Assembly: GCA_934178475.1 (NCBI GenBank)
Contig: CAKPQH010000007.1
Coordinates: 14,617 to 78,616, forward strand
From: an uncultured Clostridia bacterium
GTDB lineage: Bacteria > Bacillota > Clostridia > TANB77 > CAG-508
Direction of reading: 5' to 3'
Length of the DNA: 64,000 nt
The notes beneath the pieces are model-generated. The model made no database searches, was not told the DNA's origin, and saw only the letters and a program-made list of their open reading frames with translations. Position numbers and translations under genes: made by a program. Shown in pieces: positions 51,119 to 59,471 of this stretch. Numbering within the stretch: the stretch's first letter is position 1; the number at the start of each line of letters is the position of its first letter.

Positions 51119-52483
51119 ATGAAACTTTATGATGAGAAGAAAAGAAAAGAACAAGAGAAGAAAAATGTGAAGATGAAAAAAACAATATTAATTTCAATAG
51201 TTGTGTTAGTAGTATTAATTATAGCAATAATTTGTGTTATATTGTATTTAATGTATGATCCTAATAAAATAACATTGAAAATAGATGGAAAAGAAAATGC
51301 TAAAATCTTAGAATTGTTAGATATAGAAAAAGATGAAAATGGAGAAGTGATAATATATGCTCCTATAAAACAAATAGCAGAATATTTAGGATATAAAGCA
51401 TATAATGGAGAATACCAAGTTGCATCAGAAGATATAAATAAATGTTATATAATAAATGATTATGAGGTAGTTGAATTTGAAAAAGATTCAAAAACAATTT
51501 ATAAACTTAATTTAGAGGCTAATAATACAGAGTATGAAGAATGTGAATTAAAAAATAAAGTTTCAATGAATCAAGAAAATGAACAATTATATATTGATGA
51601 TCAAGGTTTACAAGAGGTATTTAATATAAGTATTGGTTATAATAAAGAAACAAGAACAATAAATATATATGAATTAGATACTATAGTAAATTCATATACA
51701 AAACATATGGATACAAAAGTATATGAAAAGGTTGATGAATCTTTTAATAATAAGAAAGCAGTGTTGGATAATTTTTTAATTGTTGATGGTTTAAATAAGA
51801 AAAAAGGTGTTTTAAAAATTGCTAATGGAAAGGCAACTGAATTGTTAGAAGCGAAATATGATGATATAAAATATATTGCATATGATTCTTCATTTTTAAT
51901 AACAAATAATGGTAAGGTTGGAATAATTGATTCTAAAGGAGATACAAAAGTTTCACCTTCATATGAAACATTAACATTAATTGATAAGAAAAATAATTTA
52001 TATTTAGCGGGTCAAAATAAATTATATGGTGTGATAGATGGTAATGGAAATATTATTATTCACATTGAGTATAATAAAATTGGTATAGATATAAAACAAT
52101 TTAGTGATAGTGGAATAAAAACAGGTTATATATTAATGGATAAGTTAATACCAGTTATGTTAGAAAATAAATGGGGATTTTATGATGTAAAAGGAAGTAA
52201 AATTTCTGAGCTTAAATATACACAAATAGGATGTACAGGAAATTCAAGTAGTAATGTATATAATTTGTTAGATATACCAGAATATAGAGTTTTAGTTGTT
52301 GGAAAAGATAAAAAATTTACACTTATAAATGATAAAGGAGAAGAACAGTTTAATACTATAATAGACAAGATGTACATAAAAGTTACGAATGGTGAAAAGA
52401 GTTATAATATGGAATTTAATAATACTGTACATGATATTATTGAGTTTTTAAATAAGAAGGGTTTGAAACCGGTGAATGAATAG
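51119..52483 (+). CDS. Membrane-anchored protein with copper-amine-oxidase-N-like and WG-repeat-like regions
   Basis: 454 residues. One membrane anchor (about 22-46) after a Lys-rich cytoplasmic tail. Residues about 75-185 resemble the stalk domain of copper amine oxidase N-terminal proteins (API-KQIAEYLGYKAYNGEYQV). The C-terminal half has WG-type beta repeats (GKVGIIDSKGDTKVSPSYETL, NKLYGVIDGNGNIIIHIEY, NKWGFYDVKGSKISELKY). No enzyme motif. Probably an extracytoplasmic binding protein. AGGAGG ribosome site, 11 nt after tgt, so cotranscribed. Confidence 0.75.
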   Translation: MKLYDEKKRKEQEKKNVKMKKTILISIVVLVVLIIAIICVILYLMYDPNKITLKIDGKENAKILELLDIEKDENGEVIIYAPIKQIAEYLGYKAYNGEYQVASEDINKCYIINDYEVVEFEKDSKTIYKLNLEANNTEYEECELKNKVSMNQENEQLYIDDQGLQEVFNISIGYNKETRTINIYELDTIVNSYTKHMDTKVYEKVDESFNNKKAVLDNFLIVDGLNKKKGVLKIANGKATELLEAKYDDIKYIAYDSSFLITNNGKVGIIDSKGDTKVSPSYETLTLIDKKNNLYLAGQNKLYGVIDGNGNIIIHIEYNKIGIDIKQFSDSGIKTGYILMDKLIPVMLENKWGFYDVKGSKISELKYTQIGCTGNSSSNVYNLLDIPEYRVLVVGKDKKFTLINDKGEEQFNTIIDKMYIKVTNGEKSYNMEFNNTVHDIIEFLNKKGLKPVNE

Positions 52484-52492
52484 AAAAATATA

Positions 52493-52518
52493 ATCGCAGT
52501 TTTTACTGCGGTTTTTTT
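52493..52518 (+). terminator. Terminator after the 51119 gene
   Basis: CGCAG (52495-52499), loop TTTTTA, CTGCG (52506-52510), then a G and T7. Confidence 0.9.
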
Positions 52519-52545
52519 GTAAATTTTATGAGAATATGGTATAAT
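52517..52545 (+). promoter_or_regulatory. Promoter of the 52582 gene
   Basis: TTGTAA at 52517-52522, 17-bp spacer, TATAAT at 52540-52545. The -35 box overlaps the preceding terminator T-run. Confidence 0.7.
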
Positions 52546-52581
52546 ATAATTGAATTCTAAATTGAAAGGTAGGAAAAATAG

Positions 52582-52827
52582 ATGAAAGTATCAACATCTA
52601 TATTAACAACTGTTGTAGTGGGGATAATGACTTACATTTTAGATGGAATATTTATGTTGTTTGCAAAAGGACAACATTTCTATAGTGCAAGTGGTTATCT
52701 TTCTCAAGCAGCAGGAGGCTTACGGATTGGCTGTTGGGTCTTTCTAGTAGCAACAATAATAGTTGGAATTATAGCTTTTTGTATGATTATGCATGCTATA
52801 TATACAGCTATTACAAAGAGGGGGTAA
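52582..52827 (+). CDS. Small integral membrane protein, unknown
   Basis: 81 residues with two membrane segments (about 6-28 and 49-74) and a short basic end. GAAAGGTAGG precedes the ATG. The stop codon is inside the loop of its own terminator (52816-52842), a compact arrangement. No family recognised. Confidence 0.65.
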   Translation: MKVSTSILTTVVVGIMTYILDGIFMLFAKGQHFYSASGYLSQAAGGLRIGCWVFLVATIIVGIIAFCMIMHAIYTAITKRG

Positions 52828-52842
52828 GCCCCTTCTTTTTTT
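52816..52842 (+). terminator. Terminator overlapping the stop codon of the 52582 gene
   Basis: AAGAGGGGG pairs with CCCCTTCTT around loop TAAG, followed by T-rich sequence; the TAA stop is in the loop. Confidence 0.85.
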
Positions 52843-52898
52843 AAAATTTAGGAATAAAAAGAAAATAAATAGCATATACATATAATAGAGGGGGAATT

Positions 52899-53105
52899 AT
52901 GTATATGGAAAATGAAATGTTTAATGTTAAATATATACCATATTTAAAAAATGAGAGAAAAATAAAAAGGACAAGTTATAAGATTTGGGAGAGAATAAAA
53001 AAACACAAATTCATTATAACTATATTGTCAGTAATATTAATTGCAACAAGTACTAATGTATTACTAATGTTCAATTTTATAAAACTTCTTGAAACATTGA
53101 GGTAA
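52899..53105 (+). CDS. Small membrane protein, unknown
   Basis: 68 residues. A basic N-terminal half (KNERKIKRTSYKIWERIKKH) and one membrane helix (about 36-60). GAGGGGG ribosome site; CATATAAT at 52879-52886 may be a sigma-A or sigma-E type -10 box. No homologue recognised; small size makes it less certain. Confidence 0.55.
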   Translation: MYMENEMFNVKYIPYLKNERKIKRTSYKIWERIKKHKFIITILSVILIATSTNVLLMFNFIKLLETLR

Positions 53106-53117
53106 AAATGGTATAAT
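53089..53117 (+). promoter_or_regulatory. Promoter of the 53154 operon
   Basis: TTGAAA at 53089-53094, 17-bp spacer, TATAAT at 53112-53117; it starts inside the end of the 52899 gene. Confidence 0.8.
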
Positions 53118-53153
53118 AGTAAGCATTAAAAGAGAGTAGAAAGGTTTGTAATA

Positions 53154-54020
53154 ATGATTGTAGCAGATAATTGGAAAGATTATAAAATAATAGATATGGC
53201 AAATGGTCAGAAATTAGAAAGATGGGGAAACATTATTCTTTCAAGACCAGATCCACAAATAGTATGGAAAAATAAAAGTTTTCCAAGTGAATGGAAAAAA
53301 GCAAATGCTATTTATAATAGAAGTAAAACAGGAGGAGGGGCTTGGGAATATAAATCAAAGGTTCCTGAAAGTTGGCAGATAAAATATAAAGATTTAGTAT
53401 TTAATATAAAGACAATGGGATTTAAGCATACAGGTTTATTTCCAGAACAAGCAGTTAATTGGGATTGGATGATAAATAAAATAAAGACAGCAGGTAGAGA
53501 AATAAAAGTATTAAATTTATTTGCATATACAGGAGGAGCAACAGTTGCATGCCTTTCAGCAGGAGCTTCTGTTTGTCATGTGGATAGTTCAAAAGGAATG
53601 ATTGCATGGGCAAAAGAAAATGTGAATGCATCAGGACTTAAAGATAGTAAAGTAAGATATATAGTAGATGATGTAGTTAAATTTGTACAAAGAGAGATAA
53701 GAAGAGGAAATAAGTATGATGCTATTATAATGGATCCACCTTCTTATGGCAGAGGAGCAAACGGAGAAGTTTGGCATTTTGAAGATAATATATATGATTT
53801 AGTTGAGCTTTGCTCAGAGGTTCTTTCAGATAATCCTTTATTTTTCCTAATTAATTCATATACTACAGGAATTTCAAGTACGGTTCTTGCAAATATATTG
53901 AATTTGACTTTAGGTAAGAAATATAATGGAAAAATAGAAAAAGGTGAAATAGGGATTCCTATGGAAAATTCAAAATTAATTTTACCATGTGGTATTTATT
54001 CAAGATGGGAAGAAATATAA
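53154..54020 (+). CDS. SAM-dependent rRNA-type methyltransferase
   Basis: 288 residues. Rossmann methyltransferase: NLFAYTGGATVACLSAGA (SAM motif I, about 120-137), HVDSSKGMIAWAKEN (motif II), and IIMDPPSYGRG (motif IV, about 195-205). This is the pattern of the RlmI/PF10672 group that modifies 23S rRNA, though the PUA domain of RlmI is missing. The stop overlaps the ATG of the next gene, so the two RNA-modifying enzymes are coupled. Confidence 0.88.
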   Translation: MIVADNWKDYKIIDMANGQKLERWGNIILSRPDPQIVWKNKSFPSEWKKANAIYNRSKTGGGAWEYKSKVPESWQIKYKDLVFNIKTMGFKHTGLFPEQAVNWDWMINKIKTAGREIKVLNLFAYTGGATVACLSAGASVCHVDSSKGMIAWAKENVNASGLKDSKVRYIVDDVVKFVQREIRRGNKYDAIIMDPPSYGRGANGEVWHFEDNIYDLVELCSEVLSDNPLFFLINSYTTGISSTVLANILNLTLGKKYNGKIEKGEIGIPMENSKLILPCGIYSRWEEI

Positions 54021-54661
54021 TGAAAGTTCTGTATGAAGATAATCATATAATTGTAGTAGAGAAAGAGCCAAATATTCCGTCACAACAAGACAAAACAGGT
54101 GATATAGATATGCTTACATTGGTAAAACAATATGTAAAAGAAAAATATAATAAACCAGGAGAAGCATATATTGGTTTAGTACATAGATTAGATAGACCTG
54201 TTGGTGGAGTTATGGTTTTTGCTAGAACTTCAAAAGCAGCATCAAGACTTAGTGAACAAGTAAGAAATAAGACTATGCAAAAAACATACACCGCTGTTGT
54301 AGATGGAAAAATTGAAAATAAAAATGGAATATTAGAAGATTATTTATATAAAGATGAGAGAAATAATATTAGTAAAGTTGTAAACAAAGAAAAGAAAAAT
54401 GCAAAGCTTGCAAAATTAGAATATAAAGTTTTGGGTTATAATGAAAAGACGAATTTAACTAGAGTAGAGATACATTTATTTACAGGGAGACATCATCAAA
54501 TAAGAGTCCAATTTGCAAATTTTGGACATAGTTTATTTGGAGATCAGAAATATGGAACTAGGGGAAAAGGAAAACAAATAAGATTATGGGCAAGTAGATT
54601 GAAATTTGAGCATCCTGTAACTAAAGAAAAGATGTCTTTTGAAAGTAATCCAGAGTGGTAA
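54020..54661 (+). CDS. RluA-family pseudouridine synthase
   Basis: 213 residues from ATG at 54020 (TAATG overlap with the gene before). HRLDRPVGGVMVFA holds the catalytic Asp; YTAVVDG and TGRHHQIRVQFA are family motifs. No S4 domain, so it is the short single-domain form. It isomerises uridines in rRNA or tRNA; the exact site cannot be inferred. The methyltransferase partner upstream suggests an rRNA target. Confidence 0.9.
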   Translation: MKVLYEDNHIIVVEKEPNIPSQQDKTGDIDMLTLVKQYVKEKYNKPGEAYIGLVHRLDRPVGGVMVFARTSKAASRLSEQVRNKTMQKTYTAVVDGKIENKNGILEDYLYKDERNNISKVVNKEKKNAKLAKLEYKVLGYNEKTNLTRVEIHLFTGRHHQIRVQFANFGHSLFGDQKYGTRGKGKQIRLWASRLKFEHPVTKEKMSFESNPEW

Positions 54662-54780
54662 ATTGTGAGTAAACCCCTTGTGAACTTTAGAATAAAGATT
54701 GTAAGAAATAAGGTAGAAAAAATGTAAAAGATAAAAAAAACGTATATTTTGGTGCTTTGAGGGAAATACAAACATATAGA
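54662..54780. other. Non-coding part of the gap before the division cluster
   Basis: The whole gap runs from 54662 to 54977. Its first 120 bases are A-rich and I see no gene or clear signal; the rest holds the structured element, a terminator and the ftsQ promoter listed separately. Confidence 0.5.
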
Positions 54781-54852
54781 GTAAAAGATAAGACTAGCTT
54801 ATTATTACCCAAAAGTGTAATAGGTTTCTAGTCTTATTTTTATGTTTTTTAC
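54781..54852 (+). ncRNA. Three-stem structured element, copy C
   Basis: P1 GTAAAA (54781-54786) with TTTTAC (54847-54852), P2 ATAAGACTAG (54788-54797) with CTAGTCTTAT (54828-54837), P3 TATTAC (54803-54808) with GTAATA (54817-54822). Same layout as copies A and B with compensating changes in P1. Here it lies between a pseudouridine synthase gene and ftsQ, with a separate terminator after it. Confidence 0.55.
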
Positions 54853-54897
54853 CTAAATAATAAAATTTAATTAGAGGATATAATATAAATATAATAG

Positions 54898-54935
54898 ATA
54901 GTAAGAATTTTTTATAAAATTCTTGCTATTTTTTT
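54898..54935 (+). terminator. Terminator before ftsQ
   Basis: ATAGTAAGAATTTT (54898-54911) pairs with AAAATTCTTGCTAT (54916-54929, one wobble), then T7. Confidence 0.88.
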
Positions 54936-54951
54936 GATTAAATAGTACAAT
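54923..54951 (+). promoter_or_regulatory. Candidate ftsQ promoter
   Basis: TTGCTA at 54923-54928, 17-bp spacer, TACAAT at 54946-54951. The -35 box lies in the right arm of the terminator stem. Confidence 0.6.
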
Positions 54952-54977
54952 ATACGATGTAAAAGAAGGTGAGTTTG

Positions 54978-56192
54978 GTGAAAGAAAAAGATAGTTCTAA
55001 ATTTTTATATTTTGATAATGAAGAATTGGAAAAAGAAGAAACAGATAATAAGCAAGTATTTGTTACTAAAAGATTATCTGGAAAAGAAACACATAATATA
55101 AAAAAACAAATAAAAGTTGAGAAAAATAATAAATTTAAAGGTAAAGAAGAAATAAAAGAAAAATCTATAGCTGAAGAATTAGTAATAGATATACCAATAA
55201 GCCTAACAAATAAAGAAAGTAGCAAGAAAGATACTAAAAAAAGAAATGCGAAAATACCTAAAAAAGATATTAGAAAAAATAATAATAAAAGTAATGATAA
55301 GACTAATAAAAAAAGTACAAAACAGTCAAAAGAAAAAGTTGATAGAGATAATGTGATAGATATAAAAATAGATAGAATACCAAAGTCCAAAAAAGAAGAT
55401 GGCAATAGTAGAAAAAATGTCAAATCAAGAAAAAAACAAGAAGAGCAAAAGAAAAATAAGAATGTAAAGAAAAAGAATTTTTTAGGAAAAGTAGTTACAA
55501 TAATAATTCTTATTGTAGCAACATTAATAGTTACATTTATCACTCCAATATTTAATATAACAAAAATAGAAGTTATAGGAAATAAAAATATAACAGAACA
55601 AACAGTAGTTAGTTTATCTAGGCTAAAAAAAGGAGAAAACATTTTTAAGAATTTGAAGTCTAATATAATAAAAAATATAAAAGAAAATACATATATAGAA
55701 GATGTACAGGTAAAAAGAGTTTTACCTGGAACGATTAAAATAAATATTTCTGAAAGAGATATAGCATATCAAATAAAGGTATTGGAGAGTTATGCTTATA
55801 TAGATAAGCAGGGATATATATTAGAAATAGCGAAAGAAGAAAAAAATGTACCTTTTATTGAGGAATATGATACAAAAGATGATGATATATTAAAATCTAA
55901 GAGATTGGATGAAAAAGATTTATTAAAATTAAACTCAATCCAAAAAATTATAAATTCTGCTAAAGCAATACAAATAGAAGAAAAAATAGATAAAATAAAT
56001 ATAAAAGATAATAAAGAATATATAGTGTATATAGGTAATAAAGAAATATATTTAGGTGATGATTTGAATTTAAATAATAAGATGGGATATATACAGATGA
56101 TATTAAATGATGTAGGAGAAAGTGCAGGAATAATATTTGTAAATGGTGATTTTAATAATGGATTTAAAGCATATTTTAGACCACAAGAATAG
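54978..56192 (+). CDS. ftsQ: Cell division protein FtsQ/DivIB
   Basis: 404 residues with GTG at 54978 (AAGG at 54966-54969); a GTG at 54969 falls inside the ribosome site. A long Lys/Asn-rich cytoplasmic tail (1-170) is followed by a membrane segment (VVTIIILIVATLIVTFI), a POTRA domain (FNITKIEVIGNKNITEQTVV) and the FtsQ beta domain (VKRVLPGTIKINISERDIAYQI). It links FtsL/DivIC and the septal synthase. The tail is much longer than the usual 20-40 residues. First gene of the second division cluster. Confidence 0.9.
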   Translation: MKEKDSSKFLYFDNEELEKEETDNKQVFVTKRLSGKETHNIKKQIKVEKNNKFKGKEEIKEKSIAEELVIDIPISLTNKESSKKDTKKRNAKIPKKDIRKNNNKSNDKTNKKSTKQSKEKVDRDNVIDIKIDRIPKSKKEDGNSRKNVKSRKKQEEQKKNKNVKKKNFLGKVVTIIILIVATLIVTFITPIFNITKIEVIGNKNITEQTVVSLSRLKKGENIFKNLKSNIIKNIKENTYIEDVQVKRVLPGTIKINISERDIAYQIKVLESYAYIDKQGYILEIAKEEKNVPFIEEYDTKDDDILKSKRLDEKDLLKLNSIQKIINSAKAIQIEEKIDKINIKDNKEYIVYIGNKEIYLGDDLNLNNKMGYIQMILNDVGESAGIIFVNGDFNNGFKAYFRPQE

Positions 56193-56212
56193 TGTGGAAG
56201 GAGAGTGGATTT

Positions 56213-56926
56213 ATGAACAACAATAAGTTACAATATATAATATTAGGAGCAATGGGATTTATACTTACAATAGCAATTTGTATGCAAATGAAAACTGTAA
56301 GTACAAATGGAAGTACATGGAGTTTAAATCAGACTGAAAGTGAACTTAAATCACAAGTATTAAAAATGAAAGAAAAATATGAGAACGCATATAATGATTT
56401 ACAAAATGCGGAAAAAGAATTAGAAAGTGCAAGACAAAATGCAACAAACAATAATACGGAATTGGAAACATTAGAAAATGAAATAAAAGAGGCGAATAAA
56501 TTATTAGGACAAACGAATGTAAAAGGAGACGGAGTGGTAATTAATTTAAAAGATGGTATTGCAACTCCTAATACATTAGATGCAAGCGCACTTTTAGTAC
56601 ATGATAGAGATATTTTAAACATAATAAATGAGCTTAGAAATGCAGGAGCAGAAGCTATAGAAGTAAATGGACAAAGAGTTGTGTTGACAACAGCATGCAT
56701 GTGTGACGGAAATGTAATATTACTAAATGGTGAAAAAATTAGTTCACCATTTACGATATCAGCTATTGGATTACCTGAAAGTTTGGCAGGACTTAATAGA
56801 GCAGGAGGATATTTAAGTATCTTAAAAAAAGCACATGTATCAGTGGAACTAAATAAGACAAATAATATAAAAATATCTAAATATACAGGAATTACAAGCT
56901 TTAAATATGCAAAAGAAGTAAAATAG
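56213..56926 (+). CDS. DUF881 family protein (YlxW-like), copy 1
   Basis: 237 residues from ATG at 56213 (GGAAGGAGAG). An N-terminal membrane segment (about 8-25), a coiled coil (about 45-95) and the DUF881 core (GDGVVINLKDG, ILNIINELRNAGAEAIEVNGQRV). DUF881 genes lie between ftsQ and ftsZ in many Firmicutes and are thought to act near the divisome; no activity is known. A related copy follows. Confidence 0.88.
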   Translation: MNNNKLQYIILGAMGFILTIAICMQMKTVSTNGSTWSLNQTESELKSQVLKMKEKYENAYNDLQNAEKELESARQNATNNNTELETLENEIKEANKLLGQTNVKGDGVVINLKDGIATPNTLDASALLVHDRDILNIINELRNAGAEAIEVNGQRVVLTTACMCDGNVILLNGEKISSPFTISAIGLPESLAGLNRAGGYLSILKKAHVSVELNKTNNIKISKYTGITSFKYAKEVK

Positions 56927-56949
56927 TATAAAAAGCTAGGAGGCCAAAA

Positions 56950-57651
56950 ATGAAAAAAGGAAAAATAATAATGACAGTTACAATTGGAATTGCGTGTTTT
57001 TTATTAGTAATGATAATATTTATGCAATTTAAAATGGTACATGAAACTGATATAACTTCAATAGATACAATGAGAGAATCAGAACTTAGAAAAGAGCTTG
57101 CAAGTTGGAAAAGTAAATATGAAGATGTTGAACAAAAATATACAGAAGTTTCTGAGAAATTAAAAAGCTATAAAGAAGAATCAAATAATGATATAGAAAC
57201 AAAAAAGAAATTAGAAGATGAATTAGCAGAACTTAATTTGATTTTAGGAAAAACAAATGTAGTAGGACCAGGAATAACTATAACAATAAAAGATGGTGAT
57301 GGCGATACTGCTAAAGTGACAGCAGAAGAATTATTAATAATTGTAAATAATTTAAAGGATGCAGGAGCAGAAGCCATATCTGTAAATGAAAAAAGAATTG
57401 TTGATCAATCATATATAGTAGATGTATCAACTAACTTTATAAAAGCTAACGGTCAAAGGATAGTGCCACCATATGTTATTAAAGCAATTGGTAACTCGGC
57501 ATATTTAGAAAGTGCACTTTTAGGTAATGGAGGGTATGCAGAAGAATTAAAAGCATTAGGAAAAGAAGTAACTATAACATCTGATAATAAAATAAATATT
57601 CCAAAATATGATGGTCAAATGACAACAAAATATATAGAGGAGGATGAATAA
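56950..57651 (+). CDS. DUF881 family protein (YlxW-like), copy 2
   Basis: 233 residues with the same plan as its neighbour: membrane segment (about 9-27), coiled coil (about 40-95), then GPGITITIKDGDG and LLIIVNNLKDAGAEAISVNEKRI. The pair probably arose by duplication, and tandem DUF881 genes are common at this locus. AGGAGG upstream. Confidence 0.88.
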   Translation: MKKGKIIMTVTIGIACFLLVMIIFMQFKMVHETDITSIDTMRESELRKELASWKSKYEDVEQKYTEVSEKLKSYKEESNNDIETKKKLEDELAELNLILGKTNVVGPGITITIKDGDGDTAKVTAEELLIIVNNLKDAGAEAISVNEKRIVDQSYIVDVSTNFIKANGQRIVPPYVIKAIGNSAYLESALLGNGGYAEELKALGKEVTITSDNKINIPKYDGQMTTKYIEEDE

Positions 57652-57652
57652 A

Positions 57653-58033
57653 ATGGTTTTTATTGCAATAATGATAGGATGTATATTAGGGGCTATTGTA
57701 GGTGTGAATGCGCCAATAATAGCATATACATATTCAAGTTACTTAGCTATAGCGATAATAGCAGCATTAGACTCTGTTTTTGGAGGAATAACAGGAGTAT
57801 TAAAAGGAAATTTTGATTTTAAAGTTTTTATTTCAGGATTTTTCTGTAATGCAATTTTGTCAATATTATTAACATATTTAGGAAATAAGCTAAATGTTGA
57901 TATTTATTTAGCTGCAATTGTTGTTTTTGTTGGAAGAATGTTTATTAATTTAACGATAATTAGAAAGTATTATATAGATAAATGGTCAGAAAAGATAGCA
58001 AACTTTAAAAAAGAAAGAAAAACAGAAAAATAA
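57653..58033 (+). CDS. sbp: Small basic membrane protein (DUF1290, Sbp)
   Basis: 126 residues from ATG at 57653; an ATG at 57644 is adjacent to AGAGGAGG and too close. Three or four hydrophobic helices with GCILGAIVGVNAPI and DSVFGGITGVLKGNFD, the DUF1290 signature. It sits just before ftsA as in Bacillus (ylxX/sbp). Function unknown. Confidence 0.88.
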   Translation: MVFIAIMIGCILGAIVGVNAPIIAYTYSSYLAIAIIAALDSVFGGITGVLKGNFDFKVFISGFFCNAILSILLTYLGNKLNVDIYLAAIVVFVGRMFINLTIIRKYYIDKWSEKIANFKKERKTEK

Positions 58034-58087
58034 TATTACAAATATATTTCTAAAATATTACAAAAATATTTCAAAAATATTTCAAAT
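58033..58087. promoter_or_regulatory. Five 11-bp repeats before the ftsA promoter, OmpR/WalR-type
   Basis: Five head-to-tail 11-mers begin at 58033, 58044, 58055, 58066 and 58077: ATATTACAAAT, ATATTTCTAAA, ATATTACAAAA, ATATTTCAAAA, ATATTTCAAAT. Read as hexamers (ATTACA or ATTTCA) with N5 spacing, they match the class found upstream of the surface genes. The array ends 4 bp before the -35 box. WalR (YycF) is reported to control ftsAZ in Bacillus subtilis. Confidence 0.6.
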
Positions 58088-58091
58088 TCTA

Positions 58092-58120
58092 TTGACATTT
58101 GTCTAAAAATGTAATATATA
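58092..58120 (+). promoter_or_regulatory. ftsA-ftsZ promoter
   Basis: TTGACA at 58092-58097, 17-bp spacer, TATATA at 58115-58120. Confidence 0.8.
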
Positions 58121-58159
58121 TAAGAACAAGAAAAAATAGTAAAAAATGGAGGAATTATC

Positions 58160-59389
58160 TTGGCAATAGGTGATATCATTGTAGGAATTGACATTGGTAC
58201 TTCAAAGGTTTGCATGATTTTAGGAGAAGTAAACAACTTTGGACAAATAGAGGTAGTAAGCAGTTCTACATATAAGTGTAATGGTTTACAAAAGGGAAAG
58301 ATAGTAAATGAAGATGATATCAGTTTAAGCATCTCTAAGACTATAAAAAAAGCAGAGGAAGATACAGAGTTAAAAATCAGTTCAGCCTATGTAACTATTC
58401 CGGGTAAATATGTAACGATAGTACAAAACAGTATTGTAAAAGAAGTAAAAGATAAATTTGCAGGGGTATCACAAAAAGATGTACAAAATGCAATAATGCA
58501 AGTAAAAGACATAGATATTCCTGAAAATCAAATTATAGTAGATATGGTAATTGATAGTATCATACTAGATAATGGAAATATAGTAAATGATCCTGTAGGA
58601 AGTTTTAGTTCAAATTTCACAGTTAATGCTGAAATTATACTAGCTAACAAAGAGTATGTTAGAAAGATTTCAAATATATTTAAAAAAGCAGGATTGGAAA
58701 TAGATGGAATAGTACCTACATCTTTAGCTGAAAGAAATTTGGTTTTAGATAAAAATGAATTGTATGATAATGTAATGCTATTAGATATAGGAGCTGGAAA
58801 TACAGAGATAGGTGTCTTTGATGGTAATAGATTTGTTTATACAAATACAATACCTTTAGGAGGAGACAATATAACACATGATATATCTTTAGTTTTAAAT
58901 ATTTCTGAAGAAGAAGCAGATAAATTAAAAAGACAATATGGACTAGCTTTAAAATCTTTTATAGATAATGATAATGAAATAATGTTAAATACATGTACAG
59001 ATGATACAAGAAGTAAAGTTATAAAAAGTTCAGAATTAATAGAAATTATGGAAGCTAGAATTGAAGAAATATTTTCTTTAGTAAATAAAGATATAACAAA
59101 TCAAGGAATAAAATCAAAGATTAACAATGTTATATTAACAGGTCAAGGAATTACAAATATAAGTAAGAGTGATGTGGCAGGAAAGATAGTATTAAATATT
59201 CCAGTTAAAATATCAACAGGTAGAGCAGTAAGTGCTGTAAAGCCTGAATATAGAACAAGTTATGCATTAGTTAGATACATTGCATCAAGACCTTTTGCTA
59301 AAAGTGTATCAAGCAGTATTGATACAAATAATCAAGAAAGCATATTTAAAACAATATTAGCAAGGATAAAAGAATTTTTTTATAGTTAA
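58160..59389 (+). CDS. ftsA: Cell division protein FtsA
   Basis: 409 residues, TTG start with GGAGG upstream. Actin-like ATPase: phosphate-1 loop VGIDIGTSKVCMI (about 8-20), the SHS2/1C subdomain, phosphate-2 LLDIGAGNTEIGVF (about 208-221), and NNVILTGQG. The C-terminal amphipathic helix (IFKTILARIKEFFYS) anchors FtsZ to the membrane. Length is typical. Confidence 0.95.
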   Translation: MAIGDIIVGIDIGTSKVCMILGEVNNFGQIEVVSSSTYKCNGLQKGKIVNEDDISLSISKTIKKAEEDTELKISSAYVTIPGKYVTIVQNSIVKEVKDKFAGVSQKDVQNAIMQVKDIDIPENQIIVDMVIDSIILDNGNIVNDPVGSFSSNFTVNAEIILANKEYVRKISNIFKKAGLEIDGIVPTSLAERNLVLDKNELYDNVMLLDIGAGNTEIGVFDGNRFVYTNTIPLGGDNITHDISLVLNISEEEADKLKRQYGLALKSFIDNDNEIMLNTCTDDTRSKVIKSSELIEIMEARIEEIFSLVNKDITNQGIKSKINNVILTGQGITNISKSDVAGKIVLNIPVKISTGRAVSAVKPEYRTSYALVRYIASRPFAKSVSSSIDTNNQESIFKTILARIKEFFYS

Positions 59390-59471
59390 TATAAAAATAT
59401 ATTGAAAAGTTTTTAATTTTAAATTTATATAAAGAGGGGCGATTAAGCTACCAAGAAGGAGGATATCTTTT

